In this document: in pieces, positions 43,728 through 53,068 of the stretch
Numbering within the stretch: position 1 is the first letter of the stretch
How the letters are laid out: each line of letters opens with the position of its first letter
Assembly (NCBI GenBank): GCA_009786075.1
Contig: WQTX01000002.1
Coordinates: forward strand, 1-64,000
Reading direction: 5' to 3'
Origin: Bacteroidota bacterium
GTDB taxonomy: Bacteria; Bacteroidota; Bacteroidia; Bacteroidales; UBA1715
Length of the DNA: 64,000 bases
The notes under the pieces: model-generated
The model's input: only the letters and a program-made list of their open reading frames with translations
Databases searched by the model: none
What the model was told of the DNA's origin: nothing
Program-made: the position numbers and the translations under genes

Positions 43728-46700
43728 AATGCCGGTTTAATGTTTCCTAAACGGTCGATATTGAGTTTGATACAAACATCTTTTATTTGTTTCCCTTCAA
43801 AACTTGCCGTTTTTGTATCATAAGAGCCTGAAAGTTTATTTTTCTTCGTATCAAAGTTCAAATCAACTTCTTTCGGTACAATGTTTTTTGCCAAACGGTT
43901 TGGCGTAAAATAGCACGTGCCGCTGAAATCATTTACAACGAATAATCTTTGTAACTGCTCTTTGCTCAAATTTTCCCAATCTATCGCACGAATATTTTCT
44001 TTTTCGTCTTCCATTGGGACATACACCAAATCGTTGGGAGAAAGAAACGGACATTCGAGACATAATTTATGCCCTTCTTCATTCGTTTCCGGAACAACAT
44101 TTAAACCTTGTTTCAATCGCTCTATAACAATGTTTAAAGGGATAGTTTCATAAGAACGTTTTATTACATTTTTGTTTTCTTTCTTATCAAATTCCTCGTA
44201 TTCATAAATTGCAAAAAACAAGTTTGGTGCACCTTGTACATATTTACTTTTCTTATTTCCTAAATTTCCTAAGACAAATCTTCCTTTTCCTTTCTCGTAA
44301 ACACGTACTTTTAATATTGGTTGATGGAATTTTCCATCATTGTATTGTGAAATATTTTTATTTAACTCTTCAATTCCATCGGGAGAAAAAGCCAATTCTG
44401 AATTATTTTTTTTACTTTGAAGGTAATTTTTTAGAATTTTTTGAATGCCGGTATCAGTTATTTTCTCAATTTTATCTTCATTAAAACTTTTATCCAAAGC
44501 TTTTCGAGTTGCTGTAGTAAATTCTCCTTTGCCAACTTTTACCCAAGGCAATTGTACAATTCCCGAAAATGTTTCTTCGTGCAAAGGCTTACGAATTCCC
44601 CAATTTCTATTGTTTGATTTTTCTTTACTTTCTTTATAAGTCAAACCTGCAAATTTTACTTTATTTATCACTCGTAAATTCTGCTTAAAACTCACTATGA
44701 TTTTCTCAAGTTCTGATTTAGCCTGTTCAACAAAATTATTCCAAGGCATAAAATACTCTTTGGGAACTTCTATTTGCTTTGTTATTTGTTTTCCGGTTTC
44801 ATCTTTTTTTATTCGCCAAATGCCGGTTTCATCTTTTTTTTGTATCGTTTTTTCAATTGTTTCGTATTTGCGTAATGTTTTTGCAAGCCCTTTTTGTAAA
44901 TGAAATTTCTGCGATTTTGCATTTTCATTGTTCAAATATTGAACGTGTTCGCGTGTCATACACGCAATTGTCAATGCGTCCATTGCGTGGTGTCGGTGGT
45001 CAATGCGTTTCTTTTGAAAACCTTTTGAAAATTCTAACGGTATCGTAGGAATTATATGTCCTTCTGTATTTTTTGAAGTGAATGTATCAGTGCCTTTTAA
45101 TTCATTCATTCGTTCAAAACGAGGTAAAATCAATTCATTCCACACATTATTTAATCCCCAACTTTGCTTTAATGTAGTTGTAATTTTTCCATTTCCCGAA
45201 ATAAGATTTTTTGAATTTACACCGTCATCATCTTTTTCTTCTCTAACAATATTTGACAAAAGGGCAGAAACGAACTTACTTATATATCGAGTGTCATTGA
45301 GTTGCCGTTCAATCATTTTATCGGGAATTTCTTCCAATAAAAGTTTTTTCTGCTTAGCATTGTTGTTTTTATAATGTTCTTGTACAAAACTTTTATAACT
45401 TTCTTCCGTAAAAATTTCAATAACAACACCCATTCCACATTCCACTTTCTCGCCAGTGTGTTTTTTTATAAATTCAAGTCCAAGATTGCGGTCTTTCAAT
45501 TTATTGACAGCCGCTTCGCAAATCACTTTATTGCTTAAACTATCGTCAAAATAACGACTTTGCGGAATAATGTGTTCTATTTCGTAATCGGGTGTAAATA
45601 ATCTGCTTAATGAAATCATTTTTCCCGTATAAGGCGAACAATATTTTTGTTCGAGCCATAATTTATATTTTTGAATTTGTGTTTTAGTTGGTTGAGATTT
45701 TTTTGAAATATCATAATACGTAATTTCTTTTTCCTTGCCTTTATCGTCTTTCTCTATTAAACCGGTTTTTTCGTTTTTCAATTCTTGCTCGGAATATCTG
45801 CGCAAAACATCTTCTTCATAAATTTTCAAAATATCTTGCTGATTTTGAGAATATGGTCTTACAGTATTTTCGTTATTCTCATTGTTAAAATAACCATCTT
45901 CTGCAAATTCCATTAACATTGCTTTGATACGCAAATTTGTATTTTCATTATCAGAAACTTGATTGGTAATTTTAGCACGGTCATCTGCCGTGTTTTTCAT
46001 TTCACGACCAAGTTCTATGTGAATTTCGTCGAAAAATTTGCCGTAACTTTTTACATTCTTCTTTTTTTTCTCATCATAAATTTCGATACATTCAACGTTA
46101 TTTTCCGACGCATACTGTTCCCAAATATCTTTTACAACACGCAAGGTTTCTGTAATAATTTGTTCTACTATTGGATTTCGCAATGAATGTTGTTTAAATT
46201 CGTCCAAATAATCTTGAATATCATAAGACATTTTCCATTGGTCTGCATTTTCTGTTTCCGAATGACGACCATAAACAATGTATTGCGCCAACCACAATTG
46301 CAATCCTTGGAAATCATTTTCGGAAGACAGTTTAATTGCTTTTTCTCGAACGCGCTCTTTTATAGTTTCGTCATATTCGCCTGTAATAATTTTTTCTATT
46401 CTGCCTTGTGTTTCAAACGTAATGTTTTCCCATTTCCAATATTTCCCCAAACGCATCAAAGGCAAGAGTTTTTTTATTGCCTTTTCGGAAAATGAGCCGT
46501 AATCTTTTTCTTCAAATAGTAATTTTTTGAAATTATCAACAAACGAAACTTCGTGTAAGTTATGTTTAACGGCAAAAGTTTTCAATGCCTTTTCATATTC
46601 GTTTTTGTCGGTAACCGAATAAATTATGTGCCAAAGTTTTTGTTCGATTTCGGGTGTAAGAAAATCCAAGGGGAGATTTTCAACTTTTGCTAATCGTGAA

Positions 46701-48616
46701 ACAAACTGTGCTCTTGTTTTATTACACGGATATTTTTTTGATTTATCTTCTTCTTTATCTTTTGAATTATCGAAAACGTAATTCCAACGATATTTTTTTA
46801 ATTCTTTATCTGCATTTTTCCCTTTTATTCCCTGCAAATTCAGAAAATAAGTTATCAATGCTTTATTGTCAATTTCTTTTCTGTTCATCAAAAAATCAAA
46901 CAAATTTGTATAATCATCTGTGGATTTAAGAAAATCAGCAGTAACATCTTTGTCGTCTTCTCTCGAATAAATTTTGAGATTATATAGCCATTGCCAAATT
47001 CTAAATTCTTGATACAAAGGATTTGACTTTGGAATACCTTTTAAATATTCTTTTATCTCTTTCCCGTCTTTGTCTTTGTACTTTCTAAATTCCAAAGTGC
47101 AATTTCCAATTGATGATTTTTGACTTCGCAAAGGTCGCTGGTAAAAAATAATGTCATCGACAAACAGATGTTCAAAACTATTTCGTTTGCTCAAAATAGT
47201 TTGGTGTGCCTCGTTGTTGCGATACAATTCCCGAATGCAATCGTTGTACAAATCTTCGGTAAAAAGTTCGGGCTGAAGTTCAATTTGCTTTTTCACAATT
47301 GCTTTCAATTCGTCTTTGTAAAATTTTCGTTCAATAGTACGAACTAATTTCCCTCGGATTTTTTGTGTCGGATTTTGTAATAAAGTTTCGTAAATGTATG
47401 CCCCGACAGTACCTTTTATTTTGTTTTTTTCTTCATACTTTTCAATATATTTATCTAAATCATTTTCCGTTTTCTTTTTCAATAAAGTCCAGTCATCTTC
47501 ACTTGGCGCACGAAAAGAACGCTTTTCTGTACCTTCTTTGTCGGTTTTTACAGTTTTATCATCGTTCAAATCAGTTGTAACAATAAAATCACGCACCTTG
47601 TTTTTCCAATCAAACAGAGATGTTTTGCTCGAACGGCGATAAATCCAACCATTTTCCAAAATCAGAGAATACCAAACATCATCTTTTTTCTTTTCAGTAT
47701 CTTCTTGAACATCAACAATTTTTAAATCACAAATTTCAACAGATACATCTTTTTTCTTTTTAATTGCAGCAGTTTCATTCTCTTTGAGCATATAAATACT
47801 GCGTTTATTTGTTCCGTCAATTTCCTTTTTAGGCGTTTCGTCAAAGTTCAAATATGTAGTAACAACAAATTTTCGTTCCGTGTCTTTCCATTCAAACAAG
47901 TTGTTGTTAGTTTCGTAACGATATTCCATACCATTACTCAACATCATTTTATAAGCAACATCTGCTTTTACATCAATAATTTTCAACGAATGAAATTCTA
48001 CCAATTTATTTTGATTTTCTTCTTCCTCCTCGCCACGAAGTTGGTAATACCCTCGCTTTTGATTGAAATTCAGCAAAAGCCAAGCCAACTCCTCTTTTTC
48101 AATTTTCCGAGAAAGGGCTTTTTTGCGTAAATAATAAATAGTCCAATCGTAAGGAATTTTTATGTCTTGACCGTTTGACTTGAAATCTTCAACCATTTCG
48201 TTGAAAGAATTTTGAAAAATAAATTCAAAATCATTCTTATTTTTTTGTTTGTTCCATACTTTATTCCACGCAATTTTCGGTTCAGTTTCATTCAAAAATT
48301 GACCTAATCGTTTTTCAAAATCAATCTGATTAGCATAATGTTCGGGCAAAAATCCAAAAATATTTAACACACGATGCAAGCGTTCGCGACGAAGTAAATT
48401 TCGTTCTCGCAATCGTCTTGTTCCGCGATAATCTGTGCGTGTTGCCGTTTGCGAAACAGAGTTTCCTTTGTCAAATTCGCCCATTATAGCAGCGTCCATT
48501 GGAATAATCCGACTTCCAAGTCCAAGTATTTTCCCCTCTTTTTTATCGAAATCATTTTCGATTAACGCCCAACCGATTGAATTTGTTCCTAAATCAAGTC
48601 CTAATATCTTTTTCAT
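43724..48616 (-). CDS. cas9: Cas9, large type II-C CRISPR effector nuclease
   Basis: A 1630-residue RNA-guided nuclease. RuvC-I is ILGLDLGTNSIGWALIE (Asp8), the Arg-rich bridge helix is RRLRERNLLRRERLHRVLNI (68-87), RuvC-II is IHIELGREMKN (Glu868), the HNH domain has DYEIEHIIPQSRYFDDSLSN (His1015, with Glu1014 where many Cas9s have Asp) and RuvC-III is RHHAMDALTIAC (Asp1213). All catalytic positions are therefore filled. It is much longer than usual type II-C proteins; part of the excess is a tandem duplication at residues 210-281 and 297-376. It is first of the minus-strand group cas9-rhuM-cas1-cas2, with the tracrRNA divergently upstream. Confidence 0.97.
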   Translation of the reverse strand: MKKILGLDLGTNSIGWALIENDFDKKEGKILGLGSRIIPMDAAIMGEFDKGNSVSQTATRTDYRGTRRLRERNLLRRERLHRVLNIFGFLPEHYANQIDFEKRLGQFLNETEPKIAWNKVWNKQKNKNDFEFIFQNSFNEMVEDFKSNGQDIKIPYDWTIYYLRKKALSRKIEKEELAWLLLNFNQKRGYYQLRGEEEEENQNKLVEFHSLKIIDVKADVAYKMMLSNGMEYRYETNNNLFEWKDTERKFVVTTYLNFDETPKKEIDGTNKRSIYMLKENETAAIKKKKDVSVEICDLKIVDVQEDTEKKKDDVWYSLILENGWIYRRSSKTSLFDWKNKVRDFIVTTDLNDDKTVKTDKEGTEKRSFRAPSEDDWTLLKKKTENDLDKYIEKYEEKNKIKGTVGAYIYETLLQNPTQKIRGKLVRTIERKFYKDELKAIVKKQIELQPELFTEDLYNDCIRELYRNNEAHQTILSKRNSFEHLFVDDIIFYQRPLRSQKSSIGNCTLEFRKYKDKDGKEIKEYLKGIPKSNPLYQEFRIWQWLYNLKIYSREDDKDVTADFLKSTDDYTNLFDFLMNRKEIDNKALITYFLNLQGIKGKNADKELKKYRWNYVFDNSKDKEEDKSKKYPCNKTRAQFVSRLAKVENLPLDFLTPEIEQKLWHIIYSVTDKNEYEKALKTFAVKHNLHEVSFVDNFKKLLFEEKDYGSFSEKAIKKLLPLMRLGKYWKWENITFETQGRIEKIITGEYDETIKERVREKAIKLSSENDFQGLQLWLAQYIVYGRHSETENADQWKMSYDIQDYLDEFKQHSLRNPIVEQIITETLRVVKDIWEQYASENNVECIEIYDEKKKKNVKSYGKFFDEIHIELGREMKNTADDRAKITNQVSDNENTNLRIKAMLMEFAEDGYFNNENNENTVRPYSQNQQDILKIYEEDVLRRYSEQELKNEKTGLIEKDDKGKEKEITYYDISKKSQPTKTQIQKYKLWLEQKYCSPYTGKMISLSRLFTPDYEIEHIIPQSRYFDDSLSNKVICEAAVNKLKDRNLGLEFIKKHTGEKVECGMGVVIEIFTEESYKSFVQEHYKNNNAKQKKLLLEEIPDKMIERQLNDTRYISKFVSALLSNIVREEKDDDGVNSKNLISGNGKITTTLKQSWGLNNVWNELILPRFERMNELKGTDTFTSKNTEGHIIPTIPLEFSKGFQKKRIDHRHHAMDALTIACMTREHVQYLNNENAKSQKFHLQKGLAKTLRKYETIEKTIQKKDETGIWRIKKDETGKQITKQIEVPKEYFMPWNNFVEQAKSELEKIIVSFKQNLRVINKVKFAGLTYKESKEKSNNRNWGIRKPLHEETFSGIVQLPWVKVGKGEFTTATRKALDKSFNEDKIEKITDTGIQKILKNYLQSKKNNSELAFSPDGIEELNKNISQYNDGKFHQPILKVRVYEKGKGRFVLGNLGNKKSKYVQGAPNLFFAIYEYEEFDKKENKNVIKRSYETIPLNIVIERLKQGLNVVPETNEEGHKLCLECPFLSPNDLVYVPMEDEKENIRAIDWENLSKEQLQRLFVVNDFSGTCYFTPNRLAKNIVPKEVDLNFDTKKNKLSGSYDTKTASFEGKQIKDVCIKLNIDRLGNIKPAL

Positions 48617-48663
48617 AAAATGTGGTTTTTCAAAATATTCTCGTAAAAATATGAAAATATTTT

Positions 48664-48692
48664 TTGTAGCAATAAAAAAACGATTATTTTTG
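48664..48692 (+). promoter_or_regulatory. Promoter of the tracrRNA
   Basis: TTG at 48664 and TATTTTTG at 48685 are 18 bp apart, close to TTG-N19-TAnnTTTG. The predicted transcript start (about 48697) falls at the first base of the anti-repeat. Confidence 0.75.
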
Positions 48693-48696
48693 TGCT

Positions 48697-48773
48697 TGAA
48701 AGGAATTCACAATAAGGATTATTCCGTTGTGAAAACATTTAAGTTGCCTCGTCTTACAATACGGGGCTTTTTT
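48697..48773 (+). ncRNA. tracrRNA
   Basis: The stretch TTGAAAGGAATTCACAA (48697-48713) is identical to part of the plus-strand CRISPR repeat and thus complementary to the 5' part of the crRNA repeat: an anti-repeat. It is followed by a nexus-like hairpin (AAGGATTATTCC, then GTTGTGAAAAC) and ends in a terminator hairpin GCCTCGT/ACGGGGC (48745-48767) plus a T-run. It has its own promoter. Being only about 77 nt, with the anti-repeat at the predicted 5' end, it would need no 5' trimming. It lies between cas9 and the array, on the strand opposite to both. Confidence 0.9.
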
Positions 48774-48791
48774 GTGGAAAAAATAGAAACA

Positions 48792-48819
48792 AAAAATCCC
48801 GACATCAATCGGGATTTTT
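48792..48819. terminator. Bidirectional terminator between tracrRNA and array
   Basis: AAAATCCCGA and TCGGGATTTT form a stem with an A-run on the left and a T-run on the right. On the minus strand it would stop transcripts leaving the array toward cas9; on the plus strand it backs up the tracrRNA terminator. The remaining 48820-48897 holds AT-rich sequence without a recognised feature. Confidence 0.75.
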
Positions 48820-48897
48820 GCATTGAAAACGTTCGTTTTTTTAGAATTCTAATTTTTGACGTAATTGATTGAAAATCATTTGCTTTATCGCATGTAT

Positions 48898-51626
48898 GTT
48901 GTTTTCAATGTGTCAAAGATACTAATTTGAAAGGAATTCACAACAGCTAATATCTTATTAGCACTATGTTTAAAGTTGTTTTCAATGTGTCAAAGATACT
49001 AATTTGAAAGGAATTCACAACTCTTCCGAAATTTCATCTAAAATATACGGGTTGTTTTCAATGTGTCAAAGATACTAATTTGAAAGGAATTCACAACACT
49101 ATAAAAGCCTCTAAAAAATCGCCAAATGTTGTTTTCAATGTGTCAAAGATACTAATTTGAAAGGAATTCACAACACACTATGGCGCAAATCGTACGGGTA
49201 GATGGTTGTTTTCAATGTGTCAAAGATACTAATTTGAAAGGAATTCACAACCAATGGGATTGATATAGCAGCGCCAGTTGGGTTGTTTTCAATGTGTCAA
49301 AGATACTAATTTGAAAGGAATTCACAACCAATTCCAGAAACGTTTAAAACATCGTTGGTTGTTTTCAATGTGTCAAAGATACTAATTTGAAAGGAATTCA
49401 CAACATGAATTCGTCTCTTCCAATTAATTCTGGAGTTGTTTTCAATGTGTCAAAGATACTAATTTGAAAGGAATTCACAACATATAACGACACAAAAATT
49501 TCAGCGGTTTCGTTGTTTTCAATGTGTCAAAGATACTAATTTGAAAGGAATTCACAACAAACACACGCAGAAAGTTATTTGAATGAAAGTTGTTTTCAAT
49601 GTGTCAAAGATACTAATTTGAAAGGAATTCACAACCGCTCAAAGATTGACACAATACAAAAAACAGTTGTTTTCAATGTGTCAAAGATACTAATTTGAAA
49701 GGAATTCACAACATTGTTTCGTTAGCAATTTGATTGTAGTTTGTTGTTTTCAATGTGTCAAAGATACTAATTTGAAAGGAATTCACAACATACTCTTGCC
49801 AAAGTCAAAAATCAGGCGGGTTGTTTTCAATGTGTCAAAGATACTAATTTGAAAGGAATTCACAACAGCTTGTGCGATTTCATAATGGCGCTCATGGTTG
49901 TTTTCAATGTGTCAAAGATACTAATTTGAAAGGAATTCACAACTTATATCCGTAAACTTCAAAATAATTATTAGTTGTTTTCAATGTGTCAAAGATACTA
50001 ATTTGAAAGGAATTCACAACAAGGTAGTAATAATGGTATATCAGTGAGAGGTTGTTTTCAATGTGTCAAAGATACTAATTTGAAAGGAATTCACAACGGG
50101 TTTTGGCGGCATTTTAAAAATGTCAAGTTGTTTTCAATGTGTCAAAGATACTAATTTGAAAGGAATTCACAACGAGTTGTTCTATTTCTTCAAATAAACA
50201 TTCGTTGTTTTCAATGTGTCAAAGATACTAATTTGAAAGGAATTCACAACTATGATAACTTTCATAAAAATACTTAAAAAGTTGTTTTCAATGTGTCAAA
50301 GATACTAATTTGAAAGGAATTCACAACTTAGAGGGTCCTCAACTTTTGAAAATTTAGTTGTTTTCAATGTGTCAAAGATACTAATTTGAAAGGAATTCAC
50401 AACTCGCTCAAATCAAATAATGATTTATTAAACGTTGTTTTCAATGTGTCAAAGATACTAATTTGAAAGGAATTCACAACTATAAACGCAGGTGTAAAAT
50501 TTTAATAAAGTTGTTTTCAATGTGTCAAAGATACTAATTTGAAAGGAATTCACAACTAAAATGAATAATGCTTGTTCCATAGGTCGTTGTTTTCAATGTG
50601 TCAAAGATACTAATTTGAAAGGAATTCACAACATAAACGGGTATTGTACGTTTAACCTTTTGTTGTTTTCAATGTGTCAAAGATACTAATTTGAAAGGAA
50701 TTCACAACACACCATCGACAAAGGGCTAGAGAACACAGTTGTTTTCAATGTGTCAAAGATACTAATTTGAAAGGAATTCACAACGGTCTGTGCCGTCAAC
50801 GTAAAAATTAGCTTGTTGTTTTCAATGTGTCAAAGATACTAATTTGAAAGGAATTCACAACCAGGAGCTTCCCAACCTTCAAATTTCCCTAGTTGTTTTC
50901 AATGTGTCAAAGATACTAATTTGAAAGGAATTCACAACTATGTATGCTTCTTTAAATAGTTTTTTCAGTTGTTTTCAATGTGTCAAAGATACTAATTTGA
51001 AAGGAATTCACAACTGCCTGTACCATTCCCAATCGTCACGTAAGTTGTTTTCAATGTGTCAAAGATACTAATTTGAAAGGAATTCACAACCAAAAACAAT
51101 TATCACAGGAATTACGAGATGTTGTTTTCAATGTGTCAAAGATACTAATTTGAAAGGAATTCACAACTGTGTATTGCTCTACTTGTGTGTTTGAAAGTTG
51201 TTTTCAATGTGTCAAAGATACTAATTTGAAAGGAATTCACAACCTGCAATTCGTGGTTTTGCTCGTTGTTTTGGTTGTTTTCAATGTGTCAAAGATACTA
51301 ATTTGAAAGGAATTCACAACACCTCGTCCATTGCGTTGTCGGCTTCGGTCGTTGTTTTCAATGTGTCAAAGATACTAATTTGAAAGGAATTCACAACTTG
51401 TAAAGTTCTACCAAATTTTTAATCCAGTTGTTTTCAATGTGTCAAAGATACTAATTTGAAAGGAATTCACAACAGTTCGTAATCTAATCCTTGCGGACGC
51501 GGGTTGTTTTCAATGTGTCAAAGATACTAATTTGAAAGGAATTCACAACCAACCTGTTGTCTGCCATATTTGAGGCTCGGTTGTTTTCAATGTGTCAAAG
51601 ATACTAATTTGAAAGGAATTCACAAC
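48898..51626 (-). CRISPR. Type II-C CRISPR array, 36 repeats of 47 bp, 35 spacers
   Basis: I counted 36 repeats of 47 bp, identical as far as read, starting at 48898, 48975, 49051 and so on to 51580, separated by 35 spacers of 29-30 bp. The plus-strand repeat starts GTTGTTTTCAATGTGTCAAA and ends AAAGGAATTCACAAC. Since the plus-strand tracrRNA must pair with the crRNA, crRNAs come from the minus strand, starting GTTGTGAATTCC. Neither terminal repeat is degenerate. The right end lies 22 bp from the recO stop codon, leaving no visible leader. No spacer was noticed to match another part of the window by eye. Confidence 0.98.
51580..51626 (-). promoter_or_regulatory. Promoter within the CRISPR repeat (rightmost of 36 copies)
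   Basis: In crRNA orientation repeat positions 2-4 are TTG and positions 24-31 are TATCTTTG, exactly 19 bp apart, an exact fit to the Bacteroidota consensus TTG-N19-TAnnTTTG. A start 5-8 bases after the box falls in the last dozen bases of the repeat, so each transcript would carry a short 5' repeat tag, one spacer and the following repeat. The same element is in all 36 repeats. Confidence 0.75.
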
Positions 51627-51648
51627 AAAACCTACGGCACATATTCAA

Positions 51649-52347
51649 TCACCGAAATACCGCCTCCAAAATCCCCAAAGTGCGAGTCATATCTATTTTT
51701 TTTGTGTGCAGCGAATAATATTGTAACAGAATTTGCAACAATTCTCGCCGTTCGCCGGTGGTAATGAGCGAAAAACGTTTGGCAAGCGCATCGCTTAGTG
51801 TTCTGCTGCAATTGGTGGTGCAGGTTGTGGCGGAAGAGTATGCCACAAAACTGCCTTTTGCAATATCGAAAAAACGCAAACTTTCGCAGTAATTATTTTG
51901 CGGAGCAATGCCGCACAAAATGCTGAAATCGAGCAAAAAAGCAATATGCGCATTGTTGCACGGTTCGGTGTGCGTGTCAAGTGTAATTACAAAATTGCGC
52001 AAAAACGCATACACTTCTTGGTTTTCTTCCTTGTTGGAAAATGTGTGATACAAAAATTCGCTCACAAACAAAGCAATAGTCGATTTTTGAATTGACTGAT
52101 GCAACGAAACCGGTACGTAGGAAAATGAAATTTCCTTAATACGGCTCAAACTCGATTTTGCATTGCAATAATACTCAAAATTGACCACCTGCAAAGGTTG
52201 GAAAAATGCCGCTTGCGACCGTTTACTGCGGGCATTACCGATAATAAACGATGCAATACCTTCGTGCCGCGTGTAAATGTGAACAATAAAACTTGTTTCG
52301 GAATATTTTATGCGATGCAAAACAATTCCTTCGGTTTTTTTTAGCAT
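51649..52347 (-). CDS. recO: DNA repair protein RecO
   Basis: A 232-residue protein with the RecO pattern: N-terminal OB fold (TEGIVLHRIKYSETSFIVHI, YTRHEGIASFIIGNARS) and helical C-terminal domain (NNAHIAFLLDFSILCGIAPQ). RecO anneals DNA and helps load RecA. The zinc Cys set of some RecOs is not evident. The CRISPR array starts 22 bp after its stop on the same strand, so recO transcripts could run into the array. Confidence 0.88.
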   Translation of the reverse strand: MLKKTEGIVLHRIKYSETSFIVHIYTRHEGIASFIIGNARSKRSQAAFFQPLQVVNFEYYCNAKSSLSRIKEISFSYVPVSLHQSIQKSTIALFVSEFLYHTFSNKEENQEVYAFLRNFVITLDTHTEPCNNAHIAFLLDFSILCGIAPQNNYCESLRFFDIAKGSFVAYSSATTCTTNCSRTLSDALAKRFSLITTGERRELLQILLQYYSLHTKKIDMTRTLGILEAVFR

Positions 52348-52483
52348 AACGCAAATTCTCCTATTGTTCTATATTTTTTTACCATACAAACAAAAATACA
52401 CTTTTTTTATATATCTCAATTCTATTTTGTACTTTTGTAAATAAATAGATTTTTAGATACAAGACTTATAGACACAAGACACT

Positions 52484-52975
52484 ATGAAATTCTTTTTTTA
52501 CGGTATATCATTCATTTTCGTACTTGCCGCCTGCAATCGTCCGGCGCAAACGCCCGTAGTATTTTCGTTGCAAACCGATAATGTTTCAATGACATTGCAA
52601 TTGAATGCCGACAAAACATTTAGTTACAAAACAAAACACATAAAAAGCGTAGCTTTCAATGAAGAAGGCACATACACAGTTACCGACAGCAGTGTGATTT
52701 TGGATTACACAAATCCCTCGTACTCTTACAATTGTTTTGAAATTCCACTTGATAACGACACATTTTTGTTGGTAAAATACAAAAAAACCATGTATTTGGT
52801 GCACGCCAACCAACCAAGCGAAGAACATCGCAAAATTTTCATGAAAAACCTTATGCAATCCATTAAAAACCACACATTTAATCTTTTTGAAGAGGATTTA
52901 TATATGCCGCATACCGGAGGGGATTTAAGCCCCCTAAATCCCCCTCAAGGGGGACTTGCTGAAGCAAAAAAATAA
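52484..52975 (+). CDS. Small lipoprotein with repeat-encoded C-terminus
   Basis: A 163-residue exported protein with signal sequence and lipobox (FFYGISFIFVLAACNRP). The body is beta-rich (FSLQTDNVSMTLQLNADKTF, then FNEEGTYTVTDSSVILDYTN), a pattern seen in small Bacteroidota lipoproteins. The final part (GGDLSPLNPPQGGLAEAKK) is encoded by the left half of a C/G-rich repeat, so the original C-terminus was altered or extended. Function is unknown. Confidence 0.7.
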   Translation: MKFFFYGISFIFVLAACNRPAQTPVVFSLQTDNVSMTLQLNADKTFSYKTKHIKSVAFNEEGTYTVTDSSVILDYTNPSYSYNCFEIPLDNDTFLLVKYKKTMYLVHANQPSEEHRKIFMKNLMQSIKNHTFNLFEEDLYMPHTGGDLSPLNPPQGGLAEAKK

Positions 52976-53068
52976 GTAAACAAGATAGATAGACATGCAA
53001 CATAAAGATAACAAAATAATTAAACCACAGTTCTTTAAGTCCCCCTGTGGGGGATTTAGGGGGCTTAA
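52927..53068. repeat. C/G-rich inverted-pair repeat spanning the lipoprotein end and kdsB start
   Basis: Left half AAGCCCCCTAAATCCCCCTC with AAGGGGGACTT (52929 on) and right half AAGTCCCCCTGTGGGGGATT with TAGGGGGCTT (53038 on) are inverted copies. The 80-bp centre holds the stop codon of the lipoprotein and the ATG of kdsB. Confidence 0.92.

Noticed and set aside
48435-48872. A plus-strand open frame of 145 codons across the cas9 start and tracrRNA
   Set aside because: It overlaps the cas9 N-terminus, the tracrRNA and its terminator; the RNA features explain the region better.
48820-48897. Possible degenerate repeat (CATTGAAAAC) or leader left of the array
   Set aside because: Only ten bases match the inverted end of the repeat, and tracrRNA polarity places crRNA transcription from the other side.
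48898-51626. Spacers targeting genes in this window
   Set aside because: I compared several spacers by eye with the window and found no convincing match; a real search is needed for any protospacer claim.
51570-51764. A 64-codon open frame running from the last repeat into recO
   Set aside because: It is made of repeat and spacer sequence plus the antisense of recO, with no protein-like features.
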